A DNA stretch of 21,614 nt from Paulinella micropora (GCA_009731375.1 BJOX01000210.1:53019-74632); one strand, 5' to 3'; shown: positions 9,601 to 18,540, counted from the first letter of the stretch. Notes: generated by a model from the sequence alone, not told the origin. Numbers and translations: made by a program.

Positions 9601-9850
9601 TATTGGGTGACGGTGCAAAAGAGCTGAAGCTGGTCTGGGATAGCTCTCTCTTGCGTTTGTTGGCCTGAAATAGCTCTCTGCCACCAGAAACCAAAATATC
9701 GGAAGGCGGGGGGGGGGGCGGGTTGGTTGTGTAGAAATGGGCACCCCGCACACGTTGTTGTTTCTTCTTTAATCCTCCCTGTGTATATCTATTTTTATAT
9801 TTATGTGTATTTTTTGCGTCTGTATCTGTGTGTTTGTGTGTGTGTGTGTG
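9601..9850. other. Mostly unique sequence
   Basis: Complex sequence with AGCTCTCT words repeated near 9640 and 9670, a poly-G run near 9709-9718 and a GT run from 9834. No exon with plausible splice sites was found. Confidence 0.6.
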
Positions 9851-10020
9851 GTCAGTCGCAGGTGTTTGCAACTTGTTTTTCGGAAGAATACATACATACA
9901 TACATACATACATACATACGTACGTACATACATACATACATACATACATCCATACATACATGCATACATACATACGTTGGTTTGTGTTTGGCGGTCGCAA
10001 TTGTTGGCGACATTCATACA

Positions 10021-10063
<43 letters not shown>

Positions 10064-10387
10064 CATACATACATACGTTTGTGTGTGTGGACAGTCGCAG
10101 GTGTTGGCGACATGCATACATAACATACATACATACATACATACATACATGCATACATACATACGTTTGTAGTCGCAATTGTTGGCGACTTTTTTCCGAC
10201 GAACGTGGAAACGGTAAAAAATCATACATACATAGAAAAAATCATACATACAAAAAACCTTTTTCTGTATTATTTTTTGTTATACATACATACATACATA
10301 CATACATACATACATACATGCAATTGTTGGCGACCTTTTTCTGTATTAGTTTTTTTGTTATACATACATACATACATACATACATAC

Positions 10388-10418
<31 letters not shown>

Positions 10419-10481
10419 CATACATACATACCTATAGTTTATGCTTTTTCCGACGAACGTGGAAACGGTAAAAATCATACA

Positions 10482-10513
<32 letters not shown>

Positions 10514-10755
10514 GTTTATGGTTTTTCGGACGAACGTGGAAACGGTAAAAAATCATACATACATACATACATAATACATACATACATACATACATAGTTT
10601 ATGCATTTTCGGATGAACGTGGAAACGGTAAAAAATCATACATGCATACATACATACATACATACATACATATAGTTTATGCATTTTCGGATGAACGTGG
10701 AAACGGTAAAAAATCATACATACATACATACATACATACATGCATACATCCGGCA
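9851..10755. repeat. (CATA)n array with two interspersed units
   Basis: CATA array carrying two recurring units. The first, with AGTCGCAATTGTTGGCGAC or its GGTGTTGGCGAC variant, lies at about 9854-9888, 9992-10014, 10091-10113, 10171-10190 and partly at 10321. The second, with TTTCCGACGAACGTGGAAAC and GGTAAAAAATCATAC, lies at about 10187-10226, 10434-10479, 10511-10558, 10594-10640 and 10672-10718. The two are fused at 10171-10226. Confidence 0.92.
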
Positions 10756-10782
10756 TATCATAATAATGGCTTTTTTGCACAG

Positions 10783-10879
10783 CTGGTGCGCGGGTGTGTT
10801 GCTGTGGACGCAAATGTGGGCGATTTTCCGTGCAATCACGTGCAAAACATGGGGACAAGGCCTCTACACTGTGACCTGG
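10783..10879 (+). CDS. Exon of the membrane protein with a hydrophobic segment
   Basis: A 97-nt non-repetitive island. The acceptor is TTTTTTGCACAG (ends 10782) and the donor is CTGG/GTACTT. Entered in phase 2, its first C completes the split codon and it reads [18 protein letters not shown] followed by [14 protein letters not shown], leaving phase 0 for the next exon. The first part suits a membrane-spanning or membrane-embedded segment rich in Trp. A second open frame (QLVRGC... through HCDLG) exists, but it leaves phase 1 and meets a stop on entering the exon at 12776. Frame agreement with both neighbours supports the choice. Confidence 0.68.
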
Positions 10880-10881
10880 GT

Positions 10882-10898
10882 ACTTATCTATCTGTCTA

Positions 10899-10958
<60 letters not shown>

Positions 10959-11273
10959 TCTATCTGTCTGTCTGTCTATCTAAATCTATATCTATATCTA
11001 TATCTATATATCTATCTATATATCTATCTATATCTATATATCTATATCTATATCTATGTCTATGTCCATGTCTATATCTATATCTATATCTATTTCTATA
11101 TCTATATCTATATATATATCTATATCTATATCTGTATCTATATCTATATCTATATCTATGTCTGTGTCTATGTCTATGTCTAGGTCCATATCTATATGTA
11201 TATCTATATCTATATCTATATATCTATATCTATATCTATATCTATATCTAAATGTATATCTATATCTATATCT

Positions 11274-11325
<52 letters not shown>

Positions 11326-11361
11326 ATCTATCTCTATCTCTATCTCATCTCTATCTCTATC

Positions 11362-11394
<33 letters not shown>

Positions 11395-11401
11395 TTATCT
11401 A

Positions 11402-11445
<44 letters not shown>

Positions 11446-11533
11446 CATCCGTCCATCTATCCATCCATCCATCCTTCCATCCATCCATCCATCCATCTAT
11501 GTATCCATCCATCCATCTATGTATCCATCTATG

Positions 11534-11586
<53 letters not shown>

Positions 11587-11607
11587 CTTTTATCTATCTA
11601 TCTCTTT

Positions 11608-11645
<38 letters not shown>

Positions 11646-11678
11646 CTCTATCTCTCTATCTCTCTATCTATCTATCTC

Positions 11679-11733
<55 letters not shown>

Positions 11734-11735
11734 GG
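10882..11735. repeat. CTAT/CTGT/CTATAT/CCAT array
   Basis: CTGT and CTAT tetramers, then a CTATAT hexamer block (about 10985-11280), then CTAT with CCAT patches (11446-11530) and CTCTTTT interruptions. Long open frames are LSIY and SISI translations of the repeat and are not genes. Confidence 0.95.
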
Positions 11736-11813
11736 ATATGCCTATGTCCTCGGATAAGCAGCGCTGATAGACAAAACATAACGTCTGTCTATCCTTCTAT
11801 TTATCTATCTATC

Positions 11814-11869
<56 letters not shown>

Positions 11870-11946
11870 ATCTATTCTATCTATGCATCCATCTATCTAC
11901 CTATCTACCTACCTACCTACCTATCTATCTATCTATCTATCTATCT
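11736..11946. repeat. Short unique piece, then (CTAT)n/(CTAC)n
   Basis: About 55 bases of unique sequence (11736-11790) followed by CTAT with CCTA patches. Confidence 0.85.
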
Positions 11947-12150
11947 ACGACTAACGGCTTCCTTTTCTTTCTCTTCTTCCTTATCCTCCCACTCTCCATT
12001 CCTAGATTGCCTTTTTCTTCAACGTCCTTCCTCCTCTTCTTTTTCCAGAACACAGTCTACCCGTGATTCCCATCCCGGACACATGCACAGTACACAAATT
12101 ATTGTTTGATGTGAAACTGCGTTCCTTTGCAAGGACTACATTCCTTTGCG
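11947..12150. other. Unique sequence with a strong acceptor-like site
   Basis: Pyrimidine-rich sequence ends in TTTTTCCAG at 12040-12048, a textbook acceptor. What follows does not fit the gene: in phase 0 it reads NTVYP and stops, and I see no donor giving a compatible length. It could be a decoy, a decayed exon or an alternative 3' end. Confidence 0.5.
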
Positions 12151-12154
12151 ACAT

Positions 12155-12190
12155 CTCATCTATCTATCTATCCATCTGTCTATCTATCTG

Positions 12191-12228
<38 letters not shown>

Positions 12229-12555
12229 CATCTATGCATCTATCCATCTATCCATCTATCCATCTCTATCTCTCCAACCAACCAACCAAGCAACCAAGCA
12301 ACCAAGCACCAAGTATCCATCCAATCTATCCATCTGTCCACCTATCCACCTATCCATCTATCCATCTATCCAACCAACCAAGCAACCAAGCAACCAAGCA
12401 CCAAGTATCCATCCAATCATCTACCCCCCTATCCATCTATCCATCTATCCAACCAACCGAGCAACGAAGCAACCATTTATCCATCCAACAACCGAACCTT
12501 CTACCGATCCATCCAATCTATCTATGCCATCTATCCAACCAACCATCTTCCTATC
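12155..12555. repeat. CTAT/CCAT array with a ~90-bp AACC/AAGC unit
   Basis: The unit with CCAACCAACCAAGCAACCAA and AGCACCAAGTATCCATCC occurs at about 12273-12336 and 12370-12419, with a decayed copy at 12450-12490, in a CCAT/CTAT background. Confidence 0.9.
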
Positions 12556-12563
12556 TAAGGGAA

Positions 12564-12751
12564 TAGTGAAAATTTTCGGCCAGAACAAATTATCCCGTAA
12601 TAACGGTACATTTGTTATTCAAAGTTGTTAAGAATTCCGGCTAGCCGGTAATTACGGTACATTTGTTGTCGTCCACAAATAAAAGTTGAGCCCGAAATTC
12701 CCCGTATTTGTGGTGGCCGAAAAAAGGTGAGGCGGCCGAAAATTTGCACTA
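12564..12751. mobile_element. Small TA-flanked inverted-repeat element (MITE-like)
   Basis: The ends are TAGTGAAAATTTTCGGCC on the left and GGCCGAAAATTTGCACTA on the right, inverted repeats with one mismatch. Both include an outer TA that may be a target-site duplication. The element is 188 bp with no coding capacity; internally it repeats a GGTACATTTGTT word. The size, ends and TA flank fit a miniature DNA transposon mobilised by a TA-targeting transposase. It ends 24 bases before the exon at 12776. Confidence 0.7.
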
Positions 12752-12775
12752 ATCCTTATCCATATTTTTGCCCAG

Positions 12776-12862
12776 GTTGAGACGGCGGACGTGGTGGAGG
12801 ACGTGCTCTTCAGTGCAGTTCTCTCTGTCTTCTTCTTCGGCTCTCTACATTTCCTGGAAAAG
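12776..12862 (+). CDS. Exon of the membrane protein with a transmembrane segment
   Basis: An 87-nt exon with acceptor ATTTTTGCCCAG (ends 12775) and donor GAAAAG/GTAGGT. It reads VETADVVEDV, then the strongly hydrophobic VLFSAVLSVFFFGSLHFL, then EK. Start and end are both phase 0. The 18-residue stretch is a good transmembrane helix flanked by acidic residues before and Lys after. It is one of the clearest coding islands, with non-repetitive codon use and good splice sites on both sides. The family is not recognised. Confidence 0.75.
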
Positions 12863-12869
12863 GTAGGTG

Positions 12870-13015
12870 TGCATGTAATATAATGTATGTTATGTATGTA
12901 CGTTATGTATGTATGTATGTGTGTATGTATGCATGTTATGGATGTATGTATGTATGCACGTATGGATGTATGTATGTATGCACGTATGTATGTACGTATG
13001 TATGTATTCTGTCGT
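12870..13015. repeat. (TATG)n array
   Basis: TATG tetramers with CATG and CACG variants starting a few bases after the donor at 12863. Unique sequence follows at 13016-13142. Confidence 0.9.
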
Positions 13016-13142
13016 AAAATCATGTTTGTTCATGTGTGTGTCTATATGTATGATAGGATATTCGAGGAGTTCTTGCCTCCATACCAGACTCGCCATTGAG
13101 CAAATCGCTACTGGTGCCAAATTCACACCACAATAGTATATA

Positions 13143-13292
13143 TTATGTATGCGGCTAGCCACCAAATTTGACCGTGTTTTGCGGGCGAGCCGGGCAAGGG
13201 CAAGCAAGCCCGCAAAACACGTGAAATTTGGCGCGCCGCATATTTAGTTTTCATCGGTAACCTGACCACATTTTGTGGAGGTGACCGAAAAA
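13143..13292 (-). mobile_element. Hairpin element copy 4, reverse orientation
   Basis: Reverse complement of the 9080-9241 structure. It starts with GCGGCTAGCC, has arms GTGTTTTGCGGGCGAGC and GCCCGCAAAACACGTG around a GGGCAAGGGCAAGC loop, then GGCGCGCCGCATA, and ends with the short palindrome ATCGGTAACC...GGTGACCGA. No coding capacity. Confidence 0.8.
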
Positions 13293-13531
13293 TACTTTAC
13301 ATGCATTATATATTAATACATTTTGTATGTTTTTTATGAATATGGATGCATGTATTTATATATCTACTAACACTGCAAAATTCGTTTCTGGTGATACAGA
13401 CGCACAAAAGTATACACATGTATGTATACTATACATGTATCACACATGAATACGTTTGTATTTTTATACAAACATAGATGCATTTATATATAAATACATA
13501 CATACATATGTATGTATATATATATATATAC

Positions 13532-13576
<45 letters not shown>

Positions 13577-13596
13577 CATATGTCTGTCTATCTATT

Positions 13597-13639
<43 letters not shown>

Positions 13640-13649
13640 GGATATATAA
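13293..13649. other. AT-rich unique sequence, then CTAT and TA repeats
   Basis: AT-rich unique sequence to about 13500 with the near-palindrome ACATGTATGTATACTATACATGT (about 13417-13439), then (TA)n, (CTAT)n and (TA)n. No gene seen. Confidence 0.7.
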
Positions 13650-13747
13650 CGGTTGCAAGCTTCGCGCGCTGTGGCGTTGGTTGTGTACTTCTTGTATATA
13701 TATGTATATTATACATATATACACACACACACATATATATATATATA

Positions 13748-13784
<37 letters not shown>

Positions 13785-13895
13785 TGTGTGTGTGTGGCGG
13801 TTGCAAGCTTCGCGCGCTGTGGCGTTGGTTTTGTACTTCTTATATATATATGTATATTATACATATATACACACACACACATATATATATATATA

Positions 13896-13932
<37 letters not shown>

Positions 13933-14043
13933 TGTGTGTGTGTGGCGGTTGCAAGCTTCGCGCGCTGTGGCGTTGGTTTTGTACTTCTTATATATATATG
14001 TATATTATACATATATACACACACACACATATATATATATATA

Positions 14044-14080
<37 letters not shown>

Positions 14081-14191
14081 TGTGTGTGTGTGGCGGTTGC
14101 AAGCTTCGCGCGCTGTGGCGTTGGTTTTGTACTTCTTATATATATATGTATATTATACATATATACACACACACACATATATATATATATA

Positions 14192-14228
<37 letters not shown>

Positions 14229-14290
14229 TGTGTGTGTGTGGCGGTTGCAAGCTTCGCGCGCTGTGGCGTTGGTTTTGTACTTCTTTGCAT
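13650..14290. repeat. Tandem array with a 148-bp unit
   Basis: CGGTTGCAAGCTTCGCGCGC starts at 13650, 13798, 13946, 14094 and 14242, a constant 148-bp step. Each unit also holds TGGCGTTGGTTTTGTACTTC, (TA)n, (CA)n, (TA)n and (GT)n blocks. Units are almost identical, including the lone GTTTG break in the GT run. A diverged copy begins at 14373, and fragments of the same core lie near 14640. Confidence 0.95.
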
Positions 14291-14298
14291 GTATAAAA

Positions 14299-14370
<72 letters not shown>

Positions 14371-14510
14371 AGCGGTTGCAAGCTTCGCGCTATATAGCGT
14401 TGACTGTGTACTTATTGTGCAACGTTCTCTGGGTGCTACAGTTGGTAATATATATATATATATAATATATATATATATATGTATATATATGTATATGTGT
14501 GTGTATGTAC

Positions 14511-14567
<57 letters not shown>

Positions 14568-14870
14568 CATAATAAATATATATACATATATAAATATACA
14601 TACATATATATATGTATATATATATATAATATACATATCGTTGGTTGTGTACCTCTTGCTCATGCTGTCTGCGTGCTACAACTAGTTTTATATATATGTA
14701 TATATAAATATATAACAATATATATAACAATATATATATATGTATATATATAGCAATATATATATATGTATATATATATAATATATATAATATATATAAC
14801 TATATATATATACATATATATACATACATACATATATATATATGTATATACATATATATATATTTGCGTT
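14291..14870. repeat. TA, GT and AAT repeats with diverged core fragments
   Basis: TA/GT repeats to 14510, (AAT)n at 14518-14568, then TA repeats. Pieces related to the preceding array lie at 14373-14445 and 14637-14690 (GTTG...TGTGTAC, GGTGCTAC/CGTGCTAC). Confidence 0.9.
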
Positions 14871-14910
14871 TTCCTTGGCCTTTTCTTTGACTACCTGCCT
14901 TTGGGGTCTT

Positions 14911-15050
14911 TTGTATCTTATCTTATCTTATCTGATCTTATCGGATCTTATCTTATCCATCTTATCTTATCTTATCTTATCTTATCTTATCTTTTCTTTT
15001 CTTTTCTTATCTTATCTTATCTTATCTTATCTTATTGCTTCTTGGGGTTC

Positions 15051-15087
<37 letters not shown>

Positions 15088-15098
15088 GGTCTATCTAT
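14911..15098. repeat. (TTATC)n pentamer and (CTAT)n repeat
   Basis: Pentamer TTATC (14915-15033) with TGATC/GGATC variants and a CTTTT patch, then (CTAT)n at 15050-15098. Short unique sequence lies before (14871-14910) and after (15099-15165). Confidence 0.93.
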
Positions 15099-15225
15099 CT
15101 TCTTTGTTTGCCCTATTGTCTCACACCACCATTCCTTTTGTTTTTTCAACTTACCATATACATATATATTATATATATATATATACACACATATATATAT
15201 ATATGTAAGCAGGTGACCTTCAGCC

Positions 15226-15279
<54 letters not shown>

Positions 15280-15287
15280 CAACTCAG

Positions 15288-15344
15288 GTGAGTTTCAACA
15301 TGACAGCCTCACTACTACTTCATCGACAAGATGCTCACTTCTTT

Positions 15345-15350
<6 letters not shown>
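15288..15350 (+). pseudogene. Broken partial copy of the exon at 15495 (copy 1)
   Basis: After CAACTCAG this repeats the first half of the exon at 15495: GTGAGTTTCAACATG then ACAGCCTCACTACTACTTCA and CGACAAGATGCT. One extra base after ATG shifts the frame. The copy fades into TA repeat before the transmembrane part and has no donor. It is a duplicated 5' exon half, probably non-functional, although its acceptor is intact. Confidence 0.75.
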
Positions 15351-15401
<51 letters not shown>

Positions 15402-15407
15402 AGCTAG

Positions 15408-15480
15408 CTGAGTTTCAACATGACAGCCTCACTCCTACTTCACCGACAAAATGTTCCTCACCCCCTTTATTATGTAAAAT
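15408..15480 (+). pseudogene. Broken partial copy of the exon at 15495 (copy 2)
   Basis: Second copy of the same exon half, starting CTGAGTTTCAACATG after AG and extending further than copy 1, to CTCACCCCCTTTAT, then TATGTAAAAT. It carries the same extra base as copy 1, so the two share an ancestor or one derives from the other. A TA repeat separates the copies. Confidence 0.75.
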
Positions 15481-15494
15481 CTAAATCAACCTAG

Positions 15495-15645
15495 GTGAGT
15501 TTCAACATGCAGCCCCACTACTACTTCATTGATAAGATGCTGATCACCCCCTTTATGATCTGCGCCGTTGGCTCTATCTACCTTGTCTTCATTTGGCAAC
15601 AACGCACGCAAGTTTCCAAGTCCCAGCGCAGCAGTGCTGCTACAG
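15495..15645 (+). CDS. Exon with last transmembrane segment and start of the tail
   Basis: A 151-nt exon, the longest in the window, with acceptor CTAG (ends 15494) and donor ACAG/GTATGT. In phase 0 it reads [14 protein letters not shown], the hydrophobic LITPFMICAVGSIYLVFI, then WQQRTQVSKSQRSSAAT, ending with one base of a split codon (phase 1). The second part is a good transmembrane helix followed by basic and Ser-rich residues, as expected for a cytosolic tail. Two broken copies of its first half lie upstream, and a copy of its last 38 bases with the donor lies at 15816-15853. The family is not recognised. Confidence 0.8.
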
Positions 15646-15870
15646 GTATGTATGTATATATGTATATATGTATGCATATATGTATGTATGGTATGTATGT
15701 ATGTATGTATGTATGTATGTATGTATGTACCTCAAGCTGATGTTTTGGTAGAGGTGTATGTATGTATGTATGTATGTATGTATGTATGTATGTATGTATG
15801 TATGTATACACGCATGCAAGTTTCCAAGTCCCAGCGCAGCAGTGTTGCTACAGGTATGTATGTATATATG

Positions 15871-15904
<34 letters not shown>

Positions 15905-16082
15905 TGTACCTCAAGCTGATGTTTCGGTAGAGGTCGTAGGCGTGGATGTATGTATGCATGTATGTATGTATGTATGTATGTATGTATGTATGTATGTATC
16001 TATGTATCTATGTATGTATGTATGTATGTATGTATGTATGTATGTATGTATGTATGTATACAAACTTACTACCTACCTACCC
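15646..16082. repeat. (TATG)n array containing a ~208-bp duplication
   Basis: TATG repeat. The segment holding the end of the preceding exon, its donor, and TACCTCAAGCTGATGTTTTG occurs at about 15608-15755 and again at about 15816-15935. The second copy therefore has an exon tail (15816-15853, one substitution) and a GTATGT donor but no acceptor or exon start. Confidence 0.9.
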
Positions 16083-16280
16083 NNNNNNNNNNNNNNNNNN
16101 NNNNNNNNNNNNNNNNNNNNNNNNNNNNNNNNNNNNNNNNNNNNNNNNNNNNNNNNNNNNNNNNNNNNNNNNNNNNNNNNNNNNNNNNNNNNNNNNNNNN
16201 NNNNNNNNNNNNNNNNNNNNNNNNNNNNNNNNNNNNNNNNNNNNNNNNNNNNNNNNNNNNNNNNNNNNNNNNNNNNNNNN
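16083..16280. other. Assembly gap (198 N)
   Basis: Run of 198 N in the intron between the exons at 15495 and 17081, directly followed by a poly-C run at 16281-16302. Confidence 0.99.
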
Positions 16281-16302
16281 CCCCCCCCCCCCCCCCCCCC
16301 CC

Positions 16303-16323
16303 ATTTCGTCTATCTATCTATCA

Positions 16324-16381
<58 letters not shown>

Positions 16382-16425
16382 GTATCTATAGGTCTACTTA
16401 TTCACCTACTTATCGACCTACCTAC

Positions 16426-16481
<56 letters not shown>

Positions 16482-16593
16482 AGATCTACTTATTCACCTA
16501 CTTATCGACCTACCTATCTATCTATCTATCTATCTATCTATATGTCTACTTATTCACCTACTTATCTACCTACTTTCCTAACATATATATATA

Positions 16594-16634
<41 letters not shown>

Positions 16635-16864
16635 GCCTGCCTGTCATTCCACCTAATTACCAATCCTATCTATCTATCTACCTACCTTCATACCTATGTA
16701 CCTTTCTTCCTTAGATGCTTCACCTCGTTTTAGCCATCAAAGCCATCTATCTGTAGGTCTACTTACTCACCTACTTATCTATCTATCTATCTATCTATCT
16801 GTCTATCTATCTGTCTATCTATCTGTCTATCTATCTGTCTATCTATCTGTCTATCTATCTATCC

Positions 16865-16906
<42 letters not shown>

Positions 16907-17060
16907 ATGTCTACTTATTCACCTACTTATCTACCTACTTTCCTATACATATATATGTATATATATATATAATATACATACATATATATATATATATACC
17001 TGCCTGCCTGTCATTCCACCTATTTACCAATCCTATCTATCTATCTACCTACCTTCATAC
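16303..17060. repeat. CTAT array with recurrent unit and a 366-bp duplication
   Basis: CTAT repeat carrying the unit GTCTACTTATTCACCTACTT at about 16391, 16485, 16543, 16755 (variant) and 16908. The block with CCTGCCTGCCTGTCATTCC and the following 100 bases occurs at 16631-16735 and again at 16997-17101, 366 bp later. The second copy leads into the real exon at 17081. Confidence 0.9.
16715..16735 (+). pseudogene. Truncated copy of the start of the exon at 17081
   Basis: TTCCTTAG is followed by ATGCTTCACCTCGTTTTAGC, matching the first 20 bases of the exon at 17081 with one change (A for G). The match then stops at CCATCAAAGCC and the sequence returns to CTAT repeat. It is an acceptor-plus-exon-start duplicate. 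Confidence 0.75.
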
Positions 17061-17080
17061 CTATGTACCTTTCTTCGTAG

Positions 17081-17165
17081 ATGCTTCGCCTCGTTTTAGC
17101 GGCAGTGTCAGCAACAACAACATCAGCTTGCAATTGCCCCAACCGAGTGGCAGTGCCAGCAAATG
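17081..17165 (+). CDS. Exon coding Ser/Asn/Gln-rich tail
   Basis: An 85-nt exon with acceptor TTTCTTCGTAG (ends 17080). Entered in phase 1, its AT completes a GAT codon and it reads DASPRFSGSVSNNNI, then SLQLPQPSGSASK, leaving TG of a split codon. The donor, AATG/GTTTTC, is weak. The polar, low-complexity peptide continues the tail begun in the exon at 15495 and has no membrane segment. The phase-1 entry matches the phase-1 exit of that exon exactly, which supports the pairing. Confidence 0.72.
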
Positions 17166-17224
17166 GTTTTCTATCTATCTATCTAATCTATCTATCTATC
17201 TATCTTTTTTTTTTTTTTTTGAAA

Positions 17225-17690
17225 TGGGTGCCATCTGTCGACAGACAGAGAATTAGGGGATGGTGTGGGTGTGCTGGGCCCGTGGTGGGGTGCCTTATGT
17301 GTGCCTAGCCATACGCCTATAAGTCACATGCCGAAATAGCGACGGGAAGCACAATCCTGTTCCCTCAGGGTGCCCTTTCTCGCTTGTTGAGCCCGGAATA
17401 AAACCCACAGTGCTCTGTCGGTTTATACTAGACTGTCGAACAGTCTCGAAACTCCATCTGCTTACTGGGTCCTCTGTAATGGAGGTGGGAGCTCGTTCTG
17501 CAAGGGGCGCTTATGGAACGAGCCCTGGCCCCGCCTGGTACTAGGGAGCTTTGGTATCGCCTGTATCAGTCCCTTCCGTGCAAACATCACGGCTTAGCTG
17601 GGCATCGGGTTAATACTTTACCCACAGACTTCCTTGGTTGACGAAATCAGAAGCTCCTTTTTTCTGACATTAGTCGATATTTCATCTATC
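17225..17690. mobile_element. Interspersed repeat, long copy
   Basis: About 460 bases of GC-richer complex sequence unlike its surroundings, after a poly-T run at 17205-17220. Bases 17351-17512 recur at 21452-21613 with a single substitution. There is no open frame of note on either strand. It contains AATAAA (within GGAATAAAACCCACAG, about 17396). The class is unknown: a SINE, the end of a LINE or a non-autonomous element are all possible. Confidence 0.65.
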
Positions 17691-17732
17691 TACCTGTAGG
17701 TCTACTTATTCACCTACTTATCTACCTACTTA

Positions 17733-17811
<79 letters not shown>

Positions 17812-17820
17812 ATTTGGTAA
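17691..17820. repeat. CTAC unit copy, (TA)n and (GT)n
   Basis: Another copy of GTCTACTTATTCACCTACTT at about 17699, then (TA)n and (GT)n. Confidence 0.9.
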
Positions 17821-17832
17821 ACGTTCTACGTA

Positions 17833-18152
17833 TTTATCGCTCACCTCCACAACATGTTGTCAGGTTACCGATAAAACTACATGTGCGGCGCGCCAAAATT
17901 TGACGTGGTTTGCGGGCTAGCTCGCCGGCCCGGCTCGCTCGCAAAACACGCCAAATTTGTGGCCAGCCGCATAATATACCATTGATGTTGATGTTGTTAT
18001 TGATGTTATTGTTATGGGGCAAAAAGTCTGTAGTCAGGGCAAAAAGGCGGTAGTCAGGGACAAAAAGGCAGTAGCCAGCAAATGGTCAAGGTTGTATAAA
18101 TGTTGTAGTTTTCTCGGTGACCTGACCACGTGTTGTGGTGGTGAGCGATAAA
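17833..18152. mobile_element. Element with ~48-bp terminal inverted repeats (hairpin copy 5)
   Basis: The left end, TTTATCGCTCACCTCCACAA through AAAACTAC, is mirrored at 18105-18152, ending GGTGGTGAGCGATAAA, over about 48 bases. Inside lie the large second palindrome (about 17883-17972, CAAATTTG arms and a GGCCCGGC loop), a GATGTTGATGTTGTTATT stretch and three ~21-bp GGGCAAAAAG...GTAGTCA repeats at 18015-18080. No transposase. TA-rich flanks make a TA target site possible. This looks like the fullest form of the family. Confidence 0.72.
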
Positions 18153-18159
18153 TATGTAG

Positions 18160-18162
18160 ATA

Positions 18163-18203
<41 letters not shown>

Positions 18204-18252
18204 GGGTAAGTGATGTTGATGTTGTTGTTGATGTTATGTTGCTATCACCTAA

Positions 18253-18289
<37 letters not shown>

Positions 18290-18367
18290 TATATATATAT
18301 ATATATATATATATAGGTAAGTGATGTTGATGTTGTTGTTGATGTTATGTTGCTGTCACATAAATAC

Positions 18368-18424
<57 letters not shown>

Positions 18425-18540
18425 TAAGTGATGTTGATGATGTTGTTGATATTATTGTGCTATCACATATATACATATATACATATATTATATATATATA
18501 TAGGTAAGTGATGTTGATGTTGTTATTATTGCTACATACA
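18160..18540. repeat. Four tandem units starting GGTAAGTGATGTTGATG
   Basis: The unit GGTAAGTGATGTTGATG...TATCACCTAAATACATA lies at about 18205-18260, 18316-18370, 18423-18478 and 18503-18540, separated by TA repeats. Each unit carries a perfect GTAAGT donor consensus with no coding sequence before it. The GATGTTGATGTTG part is shared with the interior of the preceding element (about 17982-18010). Confidence 0.9.

Noticed and set aside
12049-12150. Exon after the strong acceptor TTTTTCCAG at 12040-12048
   Set aside because: In the phase required it stops after NTVYP. The other open frame does not fit the phase-0 junction between 10879 and 12776, and no matching donor was found.
17396-17402. 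AATAAA polyadenylation signal
   Set aside because: It lies inside an interspersed repeat upstream of the proposed last exon and is repeated in the second copy at 21452, so it is not evidence for this gene's 3' end.
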